From NCBI RefSeq assembly GCF_014649655.1, contig NZ_BMTL01000001.1:248001-312000 (forward strand): DNA of 64,000 nt, read 5' to 3'. Position numbers and translations under genes: made by a program. Positions 51,245 to 60,572 of this stretch are shown piece after piece. Source of the DNA: Streptomyces humidus. GTDB lineage: Bacteria; Actinomycetota; Actinomycetes; Streptomycetales; Streptomycetaceae. The notes under the pieces are model-generated. The model did no database searches and was not told where the DNA came from. It saw only the letters and a program-made list of their open reading frames with translations. Position 1 is the first letter of the stretch. Every line of letters starts with the position of its first letter.

Positions 51245-51952
51245 GTGAGGTCCAACGGAGAGAGTGAAGAAGCTGCCGCCGGGGACGACGACGGGGCGCG
51301 GTTGCGGGGGCGGGTGCGCGGTGGGGAGCGGGCTGCGTTCGGGGAGCTCTACGAGCTGTACGCGACTGCCGTCTACAACCATGCCCTGCGGCTCACCGGT
51401 GACTGGTCGGTGGCCGAGGAGGTCATGTCGGAGACGTTCCTCGCCGCCTGGCGGGGGCGGGAGGACGTGGCCGTCGAGGGCGGCTCGTTGCGGCCCTGGC
51501 TGTTCGGGATCGCCACCAACAAGGCGCGCAACGCCGACCGGAGTCTGCGGCGGCGGCTCGCCTTTCTCGCGCGTCGGGCTTCGGGGGCGCAGGAGGTCGA
51601 CGACTTCGCCGAGGAGATCTCGGGCCGGGTGGACGACGCCCGGCGGCTCGCCGACGTGCGGCGGGTGCTCGGACGGCTCCGGCGGCATGAGCGGGAGGTC
51701 ATCGCGCTGTGCGTGTGGGGCGGGCTCGACTACGCGCAGGCCGCGGAGGCGCTCGGCGTTCCCGTCGGGACGGTGCGGTCGCGGCTGTCGCGGGCGCGGG
51801 CGCGGCTGCGGGAGTTCGTGGAGGGGGAGGAGCGTGAGAGACGTACGCCGCATTCCTCGCAGACAGGATTTATGGAACCGCGTTCACGTCGCGGAGAGGT
51901 AGAGAGTGAGACCGCGTTCGCGGTCCTGCCCCTTCAGGAGGAAGCCCGATGA
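51245..51952 (+). CDS. ECF-family RNA polymerase sigma factor
   Basis: A 235-residue sigma factor. Region 2 (about residues 30-95) contains FGELYELYATAVYNHALRLT and AEEVMSETFLAAWRG, and region 4 (about 145-190) has LRRHEREVIALCVWGGLDYA and VPVGTVRSRLSRARARL. The last 35 residues after the usual end are an unrelated extension. GGAGAGG lies eight bases before GTG 51245. The stop overlaps the next start as ATGA, so it is coupled to the membrane partner, which probably holds it inactive. Confidence 0.9.
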   Translation: MRSNGESEEAAAGDDDGARLRGRVRGGERAAFGELYELYATAVYNHALRLTGDWSVAEEVMSETFLAAWRGREDVAVEGGSLRPWLFGIATNKARNADRSLRRRLAFLARRASGAQEVDDFAEEISGRVDDARRLADVRRVLGRLRRHEREVIALCVWGGLDYAQAAEALGVPVGTVRSRLSRARARLREFVEGEERERRTPHSSQTGFMEPRSRRGEVESETAFAVLPLQEEAR

Positions 51953-53112
51953 ACGCCACTCCGGCCGACCCCGAGCAGGGTGAGCGCGCGGAACTCGACG
52001 CACTGGGTGGACTGGGTGAACCCGGTGAACTCGGTCAACTGGCACGGCTGTTGCCGACCGGTCCCGTCGAGCAGGTGCTGCCTCCCGGGCGTCGTTCCCA
52101 TCACAAGGACGTTCTGATGCAGCTCATCGATCGTGATCGCCGTGATCACGGTAATAGCCGTGATCGCCGTGACGAGACGGAGGGCGCCCGCCCGCTGTCG
52201 AGGCCCCACCGGCTCTCCCGGCCCGTTCTCGTCGCCGGGGCCGTCGCCGTCGCGCTGGCGGCCGGGCTCACCGTCGGCGTCGGCGCGGGGCGGCACGGCG
52301 GGGACGCGGCCGTCCAGGGCGGCGCGCGCAGCACGTCCACCGCCGGCGGTCACAGCGCCGTCGTCACGCTCGACCGGATCGCCGCCGTCGCCATGAAGGC
52401 CGACGTGCGGCCGGTGAAGGACGATCAGTTCGTCTACGTCCGCAGCCGGGTGGCGGAGAACGTGGGCGCGTTCGGGAAGCCCGTGATGCTCGGGCCGCTG
52501 CACGAGCGGCAGGTGTGGTTCTCGCAGGAGCAGGGGCCTGTGGTCGATGTCGGGCTGATCCGTGAGGACGGGCAGGACTGGCCGATCGGGGTCGGGGTGC
52601 CGGACGGCACGGACCCGAGGGACTCCGCGGTGCCGGCAGGCGTGCGGCGGCCGACCTACGCCTGGCTCGCCTCGCTGCCGACCGAGCCCGGGCACCTGCT
52701 GAAGCGGCTCTACCGCGAGACCGCCGTCGAGAAGGGCGACGACCGCGACCAGGAGGTCTTCGACCGGATCGGCGATCTCGTCGGGGAGCAGATCATGCCG
52801 TCCGCCACGGCCGCCGCCTTCTACCGGGCCGCCGCCCGCATCCCGGGCGTCACCGAGGTGGGCGACGCGGTGGACGCCGTCGGGAGACACGGCATCGCCA
52901 TCGCCCGGGAGGACGCCGTGCACGGCACCCGCACCGAGTGGATCTTCGACGCCCGCACCCTGGACTACCTGGGCGAGCGCACCGTCTCCAGCCGGGACAC
53001 CGAGCGGGCCAGGGCAGGTACGGTCTACGCGACCACGGCCGTGCTCGAACGCGCCGTCGTCGACAGGCAAGGACTGGCGCCCAGTGAGCGCCGTCGCGCC
53101 GGGCGGAGCTAG
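51949..53112 (+). CDS. CU044_5270 family membrane protein (putative anti-sigma partner)
   Basis: A 387-residue protein. The cytoplasmic N-terminus (about residues 1-95) is acidic then Arg-rich. A single membrane helix (VLVAGAVAVALAAGLTVGVG) lies near 97-116, followed by an extracytoplasmic domain typical of the CU044_5270 family (VVTLDRIAAVAMKADVRPVKDDQFVYVRS; YAWLASLPTEPGHLLKRLYRE). The four-base overlap with the ECF sigma gene indicates a sigma/anti-sigma pair. A GTGATCGCCGTGATCAC repeat in the coding sequence (about 52133-52170) makes an Asp/Arg linker. Confidence 0.85.
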   Translation: MNATPADPEQGERAELDALGGLGEPGELGQLARLLPTGPVEQVLPPGRRSHHKDVLMQLIDRDRRDHGNSRDRRDETEGARPLSRPHRLSRPVLVAGAVAVALAAGLTVGVGAGRHGGDAAVQGGARSTSTAGGHSAVVTLDRIAAVAMKADVRPVKDDQFVYVRSRVAENVGAFGKPVMLGPLHERQVWFSQEQGPVVDVGLIREDGQDWPIGVGVPDGTDPRDSAVPAGVRRPTYAWLASLPTEPGHLLKRLYRETAVEKGDDRDQEVFDRIGDLVGEQIMPSATAAAFYRAAARIPGVTEVGDAVDAVGRHGIAIAREDAVHGTRTEWIFDARTLDYLGERTVSSRDTERARAGTVYATTAVLERAVVDRQGLAPSERRRAGRS

Positions 53113-53681
53113 CGCACACGGTTCGCGGCGGCCGCACGGACCTTCTTCGTGCGGCCGTGCTCGGCCAGGAACGCGAGGGCCTGCGGGGAGGCGTCCACGG
53201 CTTCGACGAGTCTGCGCTGAAGCCAGTCCGAGGCGGTGCCGAGGGCGGCGACCGTGGCCGTCACAGGGGCGGCGGTCGGGGGAGTTCGGGCCCTCGGACC
53301 GGAGGGGGCGGTGAGGGCGCGGAGCAGGGTCCATTCGCTGAGGCGGGTCGTCAGGAAGGCGTCCTCCCCCACGGCCTCCTCCACGGCCTCCTTCATCACC
53401 TTCGTCCAGGCCTGCCAGCTCTCGTCGTCCGCGACGGTGGCGCGGGGGAACTCGGTGGCCGTCCGGTCCAGGTGGCGGACCACCGCCGAGCGGGCCATCG
53501 TCGCGTCCTCGTCGGTGAGGACGCGACGGACGAGGGACGTCTCCTCGGCGGCCGGGACGCGGGCGAGGGCCTCCAGGTACGCGGCGAACCTCGCGTGCTC
53601 GGGGGGTTCCCCGCGGGCCGGTGGTGGCCGGTCGTCGGCGTACTCGTGGGGCGTGCCGTCGGGTGTGCGGTGGGTGGGCAA
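53109..53681 (-). CDS. Hypothetical helical protein
   Basis: A 190-residue soluble protein that is mostly helical (EHARFAAYLEALARVPAAEE; SAVVRHLDRTATEFPRAT; TLLRALTAPSG; WLQRRLVEAVDASPQALAFLAEHGRTKKVR). A TTG start at 53681 with AAAGGA seven bases upstream is used because no ATG/GTG fits. It convergently overlaps the membrane-protein stop by four bases. The function is unknown. Confidence 0.65.
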   Translation of the reverse strand: MPTHRTPDGTPHEYADDRPPPARGEPPEHARFAAYLEALARVPAAEETSLVRRVLTDEDATMARSAVVRHLDRTATEFPRATVADDESWQAWTKVMKEAVEEAVGEDAFLTTRLSEWTLLRALTAPSGPRARTPPTAAPVTATVAALGTASDWLQRRLVEAVDASPQALAFLAEHGRTKKVRAAAANRVR

Positions 53682-53788
53682 TGCGGGGTCCTTTGCCGCT
53701 CGGGGGACGAGGGGCGGTCGACGGGCGGTGGGGCCGGGGCGGGTTAGCCTCGTCGGTGAGCTGGATGATCAGGGCGAGGAGACAGACG

Positions 53789-54091
53789 ATGGCGAAGGTT
53801 CCCAGCGCGGTGATCGCGGCGGGCGGGCTGGTCGGCGGGTACGGCGTGGCCCGGTGGACGAGGCAGCGGCCGCTGGGCGGGGTCGTCCTCGCCGTCGCGG
53901 GGGCCGCTGCCGCGCAGCGGTGGCGGCAGCAGGCGGGCGGGGCGGCCGCGGGGGCGCTGAGCGTCGCCTACATCGCCGCCTTCGCCGGGTCGCATCCGCT
54001 GTCGAAGAAGGTGGGCCCGTGGCCGTCGGTGTTCGGCGTGGCCGGGGCCGTCGCCCTGGCGTCCTGGGCGGTCGCCGACCGGCGCTCCTGA
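53789..54091 (+). CDS. Small membrane protein
   Basis: A 100-residue protein with three to four hydrophobic stretches (AVIAAGGLVGGYGVA; GVVLAVAGAAAA; GALSVAYIAAFAG; FGVAGAVALASWAVA). GAGGAG lies eight bases before ATG 53789. No known domain; similar short DUF-type membrane proteins are common in actinomycetes. Confidence 0.6.
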   Translation: MAKVPSAVIAAGGLVGGYGVARWTRQRPLGGVVLAVAGAAAAQRWRQQAGGAAAGALSVAYIAAFAGSHPLSKKVGPWPSVFGVAGAVALASWAVADRRS

Positions 54092-54280
54092 GCCGCCCCT
54101 GAGATGCCCGTGAGGCACGGCCCGTCGCCGAGATCTTCTGCAACGGGCCGTGTTCAGGAACGTTCGTCGAGGACCGCGTGCGGGGGCGTCCGGTGAGGGG
54201 CTGCCCGCCCCCGAGCCCGCCGACACCACCGCCCCCGCCCTTGGCGCCGGCCCTGGCCCCGGTACGGCCACCGACGGCAC

Positions 54281-55285
54281 TCACCCCCGTCCCGGCCCGG
54301 CCGCCGCACCCGTGCTCGCCCCCGCCTTCACGCTCTCCCGCGACCGGAACGCCCGTCGGTAGCCCTGGGGGCTCGTGCCGGCGACCTTGCGGAAGCACTC
54401 GCGGAAGGCCGTCGGGGAGCCGAAGCCCGCCTGGGCGGCGATCCGTTCCACCGGGTAGGCCGTCGACTCCAGCAGGTACTGCGCGCGTCGCACCCGCGCC
54501 CGGTGCAGCCAGCGCAACGGCGTCGTCCCGGTCTGCTCGCGGAACCGGCGGTTGAGGGTGCGGGTGCTCAGGCCGGCCCGCTCGGCGATCCGGTCCAGCG
54601 TCAGATCGTCCGCGCAGTTGTCCTCCAGCCAGACCAGGAGCGGTTCCAGGGTCGCGCCGGCCGGGGCAGGCGTCAGGTCCTGGACGATGAACTGGGCCTG
54701 GCCGCCCTCCCGTTCGAGGGGCATGACCGACATCCGCGCGGCCTGCGCGGCGATCGTCGAACCGTAGTCGCTGCGGATCATGTGCAGGCACATGTCGAGG
54801 GCCGCCGCCGCGCCCGCCGAGGTGAGGAACCGGCCGTGGTCGACGTAGAGGACGTTCGGGTCGACCTCCACCTTCGGGTGACGCAGGGCCAGTTCGCGTG
54901 CGGCAGCCCAGTGCGTGGTCGCGCGCAGCCCGTCCAGCAGGCCCGTCGCGGCGAACAGGAACGCGCCGACGCACACGGAGGCGATCCGGGTGCCGTTCGC
55001 CGCCGCGTCGCGCAGCGCCTCCGCGACCCCCGGCGGCAGTTCGTGCGGCGGGTTCGCGACGCCCGGCAGGATGATCGTGTCGGCCTCGGCCAGCGCTTCG
55101 ATTCCGTACGGCGCGCGCACGGTGAACGCCCCCGCGCTCACCTCCCCGGAGGGGGACGGCGAGCAGACCCGCACCCGGTACGCGGGGCGGCCGTCGGGCA
55201 GCCGCGCCCAGCCGAAGGCGTCGATCGGGGCCGACAGGTCGAAGGGGACCACCCCGTCCAGGGCCAGTACGGCGACGGTGTGCAT
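54281..55285 (-). CDS. GlxA-family transcriptional regulator (DJ-1/PfpI + AraC)
   Basis: A 334-residue regulator. The N-terminal DJ-1/PfpI-like domain has VLALDGVVPFDLSAPIDAFG and the nucleophile-elbow ASVCVGAFLFAATGLL (about residue 104). The C-terminal AraC DNA-binding domain (about 220-320) has LTLDRIAERAGLSTRTLNRR and VERIAAQAGFGSPTAFRECF. The family often controls amine, arginine or aldehyde metabolism. It is divergent from the DUF2269-like membrane protein. Confidence 0.9.
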   Translation of the reverse strand: MHTVAVLALDGVVPFDLSAPIDAFGWARLPDGRPAYRVRVCSPSPSGEVSAGAFTVRAPYGIEALAEADTIILPGVANPPHELPPGVAEALRDAAANGTRIASVCVGAFLFAATGLLDGLRATTHWAAARELALRHPKVEVDPNVLYVDHGRFLTSAGAAAALDMCLHMIRSDYGSTIAAQAARMSVMPLEREGGQAQFIVQDLTPAPAGATLEPLLVWLEDNCADDLTLDRIAERAGLSTRTLNRRFREQTGTTPLRWLHRARVRRAQYLLESTAYPVERIAAQAGFGSPTAFRECFRKVAGTSPQGYRRAFRSRESVKAGASTGAAAGPGRG

Positions 55286-55479
55286 GGCGAGAGCCTAGGC
55301 AGTCGACGGGTTCCCGCCAAGTCCGGGTGGCGAGGTCAACCGGCGGGAGCGCGGCAGTCACGTGCGGTGACCTGCGGGCACAGCATTTCGGCGGCGGTTC
55401 CGGGCGGCAGGCGAGAATCCGTCGGACTGTGGCATTCGCGCCGCTTCCCCGTGATCCTCACAACCTCTAGCGTCGGGAC

Positions 55480-55929
55480 GTGACCAAGTTCCTCCTCGCC
55501 GTCCACGTCCTCGCCGCGATCGTCGCCGTGGGACCCGTGACCGTCGCCGCCAGCATGTTCCCGCCCGCCGCCCGCAAGGCCCTGGCCGCACCCGAGGACG
55601 CGGGCGCGACCGGGACCGTGCGGTTGCTGCACCGCATCTGCCAGGTGTACGCGGCCGTCGGCATCGCCGTCCCCGTCTTCGGGTTCGCCACCGCGGGCGC
55701 GATGGGGGTGATGGGCGATCCCTGGCTGATCGCGTCGATCGTGCTGACCGTCCTGGCGGCGGGCGTCCTGCTGATCCTCGTGCTGCCGGGGCAGGAGGAG
55801 CTCGTGGAGGGGCGCGGTGAGCGCGGGACGACCGTGCGACTCGCCATGTTCACCGGGGTGTTCAACCTGCTGTGGGCGACGGTGACGATCCTGATGATCG
55901 TCCGGCCGGGGTCGACGACGGGGGCGTAG
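55480..55929 (+). CDS. DUF2269-like integral membrane protein
   Basis: A 149-residue protein with four membrane helices (FLLAVHVLAAIVAVGPVTVAA; YAAVGIAVPVFGFATAG; IASIVLTVLAAGVLLILV; LAMFTGVFNLLWATVTILMI). The N-terminal KFLLAVHVLAAIVAVGP pattern is that of DUF2269. GTG 55480 is used. It is divergent from the GlxA-type regulator, which may control it. Confidence 0.75.
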   Translation: MTKFLLAVHVLAAIVAVGPVTVAASMFPPAARKALAAPEDAGATGTVRLLHRICQVYAAVGIAVPVFGFATAGAMGVMGDPWLIASIVLTVLAAGVLLILVLPGQEELVEGRGERGTTVRLAMFTGVFNLLWATVTILMIVRPGSTTGA

Positions 55930-55968
55930 GCGACCGGGGGCGGGCGCTGTCGCCCGCCCCCCGGGCCG

Positions 55969-57477
55969 CTACGCCGGCTTCGTCTCGCTGCCGGCCATTG
56001 CCTTCGTCGTGGGCGCCGCCGCGGTCAGGGGCTCGGCGACGTCCTCCAGGGAGCGTCGCTCGGCGTTGACCGCCAGGAACGCCGCGACCAGGCCCGCCAG
56101 GCACATCAGCGTCGCGCCGATGCAGAACGCGAGGACCGTGTCGCCGACCTTGCCCGTGTCGGTGAGGTCGGCGAACAGCAGGGGGCCGCTGATGCCGCCG
56201 GCGGCCGTGCCGAGGGCGTAGAAGAAGGCGATGGACATCGCGCGGGTCTCCATCGGGAAGACCTCGGACACCGTCAGATAGGCGCTGGACGCACCGGCCG
56301 ACGCGAAGAACAGCACCGCGCACCAGCAGGCCGTCATCGTCGTCGCGTCGAGCGAGCCCCGGTCGAACAGCCAGGCCGTGCCGAACAGCAGCGCGCCCGA
56401 CAGCAGGTAGGTCGAGGAGATCATCACCCGGCGGCCGACCGTGTCGAACAGCTTGCCCAGCAGCAGCGGACCGCAGAAGTTGCCGATCGCGATGACGGCG
56501 AAGTAGTAGCCGGTGTTGCCGCTCGGCACCTCGAAGAACTTCGTCAGGATCGCGCCGAAGCCGAAGGTGATCGCGTTGTAGAGGAAGGCCTGGCCGATGA
56601 AGAGGGCGAAACCGAGGAGCGCGCGGCGGCGGTACCGGGAGAACACCGTGCGGGCGATCTCGACGAAGGAGACGCCGCGCCGCTGGTGGATGGTCAGCTC
56701 GCCCTCGGCGCGCGGCAGCCCCTTCCCCTTGTCCTGCTCGATCTGCCGCTCGATGGAGGCGACGATCTCCTCGGCCTCCCGGTCGCGGCCGTGGATCAGC
56801 AGCCATCGGGGGCTCTCCGGGACATGCCGTCGCACGAGGAGGATCACCAGGGCCAGGACGGCGCCCAGGGCGAACGTCAGCCGCCAGCCGACGTCGGCCG
56901 CGAAGAGGTCCGTGTTCAGCGCGACGATCGACAGCAGCGACCCGGCGACCGCGCCCAGCCAGAAACTGCCGTTGATCATGAGGTCGACGCGTCCCCGGTA
57001 CTGCGCCGGGATCAGCTCGTCGATCGCGGAGTTGATGGCCGCGTACTCGCCGCCGATGCCGAAGCCGGTGAGGAAGCGGAAGAGCAGGAACCACCAGGTG
57101 TCGAAGGAGACGGCCGTCAGGGCGGTGGCCGCCAGATACACCGCGAGGGTGATCATGAAGAGTTTTTTACGCCCCCAGCGGTCGGTCAGCCGGCCCCAGA
57201 AGAGCGCACCGGCGCAGGCGCCCGCGACATAGAGCGCGGCCGCGATGCCGGTGACCTGCCCGGAGGTGATGGGCAGCCCGCTGCCCGGCTCGGACAGCCG
57301 GCTCGCGATGTTCCCGACGACCGTGACCTCCAGGCCGTCCAGGATCCACACGGTGCCCAGTCCGAACACGATGGTCCAGTGCCAGCGCGACCAGGGCAGC
57401 CGGTCCAGGCGGGCGGGGATGTCTGTGGTGATCGTGCGGCCTCTCTCGGCCGGCACGGCGGCTTCGGCGATGGTCAT
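55969..57477 (-). CDS. MFS transporter (sugar/organic-acid type)
   Basis: A 502-residue transporter with 12 predicted helices. Family signatures are GLEVTVVGNIA in helix 1, WGRLTDRWGRKKLFM (about residue 100, loop 2-3 D-R-W-G-R-K), GFGIGGEYAAINSAIDELIPAQYRGR (about 140), and a second LLLGKLFDTVGRRVMI (about 325). The pattern is close to the sugar-porter/aromatic-acid symporter groups, and the substrate is uncertain. It stands alone, downstream of the DUF445 gene. Confidence 0.87.
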   Translation of the reverse strand: MTIAEAAVPAERGRTITTDIPARLDRLPWSRWHWTIVFGLGTVWILDGLEVTVVGNIASRLSEPGSGLPITSGQVTGIAAALYVAGACAGALFWGRLTDRWGRKKLFMITLAVYLAATALTAVSFDTWWFLLFRFLTGFGIGGEYAAINSAIDELIPAQYRGRVDLMINGSFWLGAVAGSLLSIVALNTDLFAADVGWRLTFALGAVLALVILLVRRHVPESPRWLLIHGRDREAEEIVASIERQIEQDKGKGLPRAEGELTIHQRRGVSFVEIARTVFSRYRRRALLGFALFIGQAFLYNAITFGFGAILTKFFEVPSGNTGYYFAVIAIGNFCGPLLLGKLFDTVGRRVMISSTYLLSGALLFGTAWLFDRGSLDATTMTACWCAVLFFASAGASSAYLTVSEVFPMETRAMSIAFFYALGTAAGGISGPLLFADLTDTGKVGDTVLAFCIGATLMCLAGLVAAFLAVNAERRSLEDVAEPLTAAAPTTKAMAGSETKPA

Positions 57478-57557
57478 GGGCTCCCTCCTCGGCACGCTCC
57501 TCGTCGAGCGGAACGGCGGTCGGGTTCCCGCGCCCCGTGCCTTCAAGCCCCCGGCGC

Positions 57558-58901
57558 CTACGCCCCCAGCGCCCGCGCCACGGTGTAGATCAGCAACCCG
57601 GCCAGCGAGCCCACCACCGTGCCGTTGATGCGGATGAACTGCAGGTCCCGGCCGATGTTCGCCTCGATCTTGCGGGTGGTGTGCTCGGCGTCCCAGCTCG
57701 CCACCGTGTCGGTGATCAGCGAGGTGATCTCCTTGCGGTACGTCGTGACGACGTGCACCGCGGCGCCCTCCACCCAGCTGTCGACCTTCTCCTGCACCTT
57801 GGGCTCGGTCGCCATCCGGGCGCCCAGCGAGAGCAGCGAGGCCCGCACGCGCAGCCGCAGCTCGCTGCGCTCGTCCTCCGCCGCCGCGACGATCATGGAG
57901 CGGACGGCGGTCCACGCGGACGCGATCAGGTCCTGGACCTCGCTCCGGCCCAGCACCTCGGCCTTCAGCCGCTCCACCCGCGCACGGGTGTCCGCGTCGG
58001 ACCGCAGGTCGGCGGCGAAGTCCGTGAGGAACCGGTCGAGGGCGGCCCGGGCCGGGTGGGAGGGCATGTCCCGCATCTCCGTGCAGAAGCGCAGCAGTTC
58101 CTTGTACACGCGCTCGCCGACCTTCTTGTCGACGAACCGCGGGGTCCAGCCGGGCGCGCCACCCTGCACGGCGTCCATCACCGAGTCGGCGTGCAGCACC
58201 AGCCAGCCGTGCGCCCGTCTCACCACCAGGTCCACGGCGCGCCGGTGGCCGCCGTCCGCGACGATCCGCTCCAGCAGTTTTCCCATGCCCGGCGCGATCT
58301 CCTGGGCGTCGGCGCGCCGCGTGATCGCCTCCCCCACCACCGCCTGGACGTCCGAGTCGCGCAGCACCGTCAGCGCACCCCGCAACGCCGTCGCCAGCTC
58401 CGCCGTCACCCGGTCGGCGTGTGCGGGATCCGCCAGCCAGACGCCCAGCCGGGTGCCGATGCCCACCGCGCGCAGCCGCTGGCGCACCACGTCCTCGGAG
58501 AGGAAGTTCTCGCCGACGAACTCGCCCAGCGAGACGCCCAGCTGGTCCTTCTTGTTCGGGATGATCGCCGTGTGCGGGATGGGCAGGCCGAGTGGGTGAC
58601 GGAACAGCGCGGTGACGGCGAACCAGTCGGCGAGCGCGCCGACCATGCCCGCCTCCGCGGCCGCCGCCACATAGCCCGCCCAGGGGCCCGCGCCCCGATG
58701 AGCGGCCCACTCAGCAAGGACGTACACCACGGCCACGAACAGCAGCAGCCCGGCCGCGGTGAGCTTCATCTGACGCACCCCGCGCTGTTTCTCCTCGTCC
58801 GCGGGGGTGAAGGAGGTCATCGCCCGGTAGGACGAGGCCGCGTCCGGTGCTGCCGCTTCGGTACGTTCCATTTGCTCCACCCGTTCGGTGATCCCGCGCA
58901 C
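57558..58901 (-). CDS. DUF445 membrane-associated protein
   Basis: A 447-residue protein. The first membrane helix (AAGLLLFVAVVYVLAEW, about residues 48-65) is followed by the conserved AAAEAGMVGALADWFAVTALFRHPLGLPIPHTAIIP (about 80-115), and GVSLGEFVGENFLS. A long helical middle and a C-terminal helix (GTVVGSLAGLLIYTVARAL) follow. GTG 58901 is preferred because GGAAGGG lies just upstream. DUF445 function is unknown; it is an envelope protein. Confidence 0.87.
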   Translation of the reverse strand: MRGITERVEQMERTEAAAPDAASSYRAMTSFTPADEEKQRGVRQMKLTAAGLLLFVAVVYVLAEWAAHRGAGPWAGYVAAAAEAGMVGALADWFAVTALFRHPLGLPIPHTAIIPNKKDQLGVSLGEFVGENFLSEDVVRQRLRAVGIGTRLGVWLADPAHADRVTAELATALRGALTVLRDSDVQAVVGEAITRRADAQEIAPGMGKLLERIVADGGHRRAVDLVVRRAHGWLVLHADSVMDAVQGGAPGWTPRFVDKKVGERVYKELLRFCTEMRDMPSHPARAALDRFLTDFAADLRSDADTRARVERLKAEVLGRSEVQDLIASAWTAVRSMIVAAAEDERSELRLRVRASLLSLGARMATEPKVQEKVDSWVEGAAVHVVTTYRKEITSLITDTVASWDAEHTTRKIEANIGRDLQFIRINGTVVGSLAGLLIYTVARALGA

Positions 58902-59035
58902 ATTGTCCCTTCCTGACCGACTCCTGGAACGGAACGAGAGTTCCCGTCGTCTGTCAGGGCGGGGAGGTCAAGGGTGAACTCCCGCACCGGCTCGGAGCCC
59001 CTGGCTCCCCCGCGCACGAGGGGACACACACCCGC

Positions 59036-60367
59036 ATGACCGCCAGGCGTCAGGGTTATGCCCTCCTGTCTGCGATCGTCGCCCTCGTCGTGGTGCTGTC
59101 GACCGCGATCTACGTCTCGGCCGCCGCCGGGCACGGCCGCGGTCACCGCCACGCGGGGGACGCCGTCGTCGCGGGCCCCGGCCCGCACCACGCCGCGCCC
59201 GTGTCCACCGGCGTCTGGGTGGGCGCCTGGGCGGCGGCCCCGGCCGGCGCGGAACCGGGCACCGCGGCCGACGGCATGGCGGGCCGCACGGTCCGCAACG
59301 TCGTGCACACCGGCGTCGGCGGGAGCGCCGCCCGCGTCACCCTGTCCAACCTCTACGGCGACCGCCCCCTCACCGTCACCCACGCCACGCTCGCCGTCGC
59401 CGCCCACGACGACAGCCCGGCCGCCGCCCCCGGCACCCTGCGCCGTCTCGGCTTCGGGGGCGCCGCCGCCGTCGTCGTCCCGGCCGGCGGGCAGGCGGTC
59501 AGCGACCCCGTCGCCGTCGACGTCCCGCACGACGCGGACATCCTGGTCAGCGTCCACTCCCCCACCTCCGCAGGGCCCGTCACCTACCACCCGCGCGCCC
59601 GGCAGACCAGCTACGTCGCCGAGGGCGAGTCCACCGAGGACACCAGCGGCGCCGCGTTCACCGGGACCACCCCCTACTGGCGCTACCTGACCGCACTGGA
59701 CGTGCTCGGCGACGAGGCCGACGGCACCGTCGTCGCGTTCGGCGACTCCCTCACCGACGGCGTCACCTCCACGTCCGGCGCCAACCGCCGCTGGCCCGAC
59801 GCCCTCGCCGACCGGCTGCGGGCCGCTCTCGCCGCCGACGGCGCACCCCGCTACGCCGTCGTCAACGCCGGCATCAGCGGCAACCGGCTCCTCGCCGACG
59901 ATCCCCGGCACGGCGCCTCGGGCCTGCACCGCTTCGCACGCGACGTCCTCGGCCGCCCCCGCGTGAAGGCCGTCGTCATCGACCTCGGCATCAACGACAT
60001 CCTGCGCAACCGGACGCTCGCCGACCCGCAGGCGATCGTGGCGGGCCTGCGCACCCTCGTCGACCGCGCCCACGCGCACGGCGTCAGAGCCGTCGGCGCC
60101 ACCCTCACACCGTTCCGCGGCCACCGCGGCTACAACGCCGCGCGCGAGGACGTACGGCAGCAGGTCAACCGGGCCATCCGCACGGGCGGCCTGTTCGACG
60201 AGGTCGTCGACTTCGACAAGGCGCTGCGCGACCCGTACGACCCGCGCGGCCTGCGCCCGGAGTACGACTCCGGCGACCATCTGCACCCCAGCGACCGCGG
60301 CTACCGCCGGATGGCGCGGACCCTCGACCTGGAGAAACTCTCCGGTTCCGCGCCCGCCCGGCTGTAG
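59036..60367 (+). CDS. SGNH/GDSL hydrolase (secreted esterase/lipase)
   Basis: A 443-residue exported hydrolase. The N-terminal helix (LLSAIVALVVVLSTAIYVSAAAG) is a signal or anchor. An N-terminal beta domain (about residues 55-210) precedes the SGNH domain, which has VVAFGDSLTDGV (nucleophile Ser about 237), NAGISGNRLL (Gly), LGINDILRN (Asn about 319) and DHLHPSDRGY (Asp/His about 413-416). Such fused enzymes act on acylated or carbohydrate esters outside the cell. It is not coupled to a neighbour. Confidence 0.88.
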   Translation: MTARRQGYALLSAIVALVVVLSTAIYVSAAAGHGRGHRHAGDAVVAGPGPHHAAPVSTGVWVGAWAAAPAGAEPGTAADGMAGRTVRNVVHTGVGGSAARVTLSNLYGDRPLTVTHATLAVAAHDDSPAAAPGTLRRLGFGGAAAVVVPAGGQAVSDPVAVDVPHDADILVSVHSPTSAGPVTYHPRARQTSYVAEGESTEDTSGAAFTGTTPYWRYLTALDVLGDEADGTVVAFGDSLTDGVTSTSGANRRWPDALADRLRAALAADGAPRYAVVNAGISGNRLLADDPRHGASGLHRFARDVLGRPRVKAVVIDLGINDILRNRTLADPQAIVAGLRTLVDRAHAHGVRAVGATLTPFRGHRGYNAAREDVRQQVNRAIRTGGLFDEVVDFDKALRDPYDPRGLRPEYDSGDHLHPSDRGYRRMARTLDLEKLSGSAPARL

Positions 60368-60437
60368 CAGCCCCTCGCCCCCCGCGCCGGTGGGCCCACG
60401 GGCGCACCGGCGGCCCGGCCCCCGGCGCGCCGGACTG

Positions 60438-60509
60438 TCAGACCTCGTCGGGCCTTCAGACCTCGTCGGGCCTTCAGACGTCATCGGGCCTTCAGACGTC
60501 ATCGCGCGG
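60438..60509. repeat. 18-bp tandem repeat, four copies
   Basis: TCAGACCTCGTCGGGCCT occurs at 60438 and 60456, a variant with GACGTCATC at 60474, and a degenerate copy at 60492. It lies between the convergent SGNH hydrolase and ABC genes. Frames through it give a repeated GPSDL peptide and are not genes. Confidence 0.85.
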
Positions 60510-60572
60510 ATCCCGACGGCCCGCGGCACCCGACGGCCCCCGCCGTCCCGCCGCGCTCCCTCCTCCGGGGGC

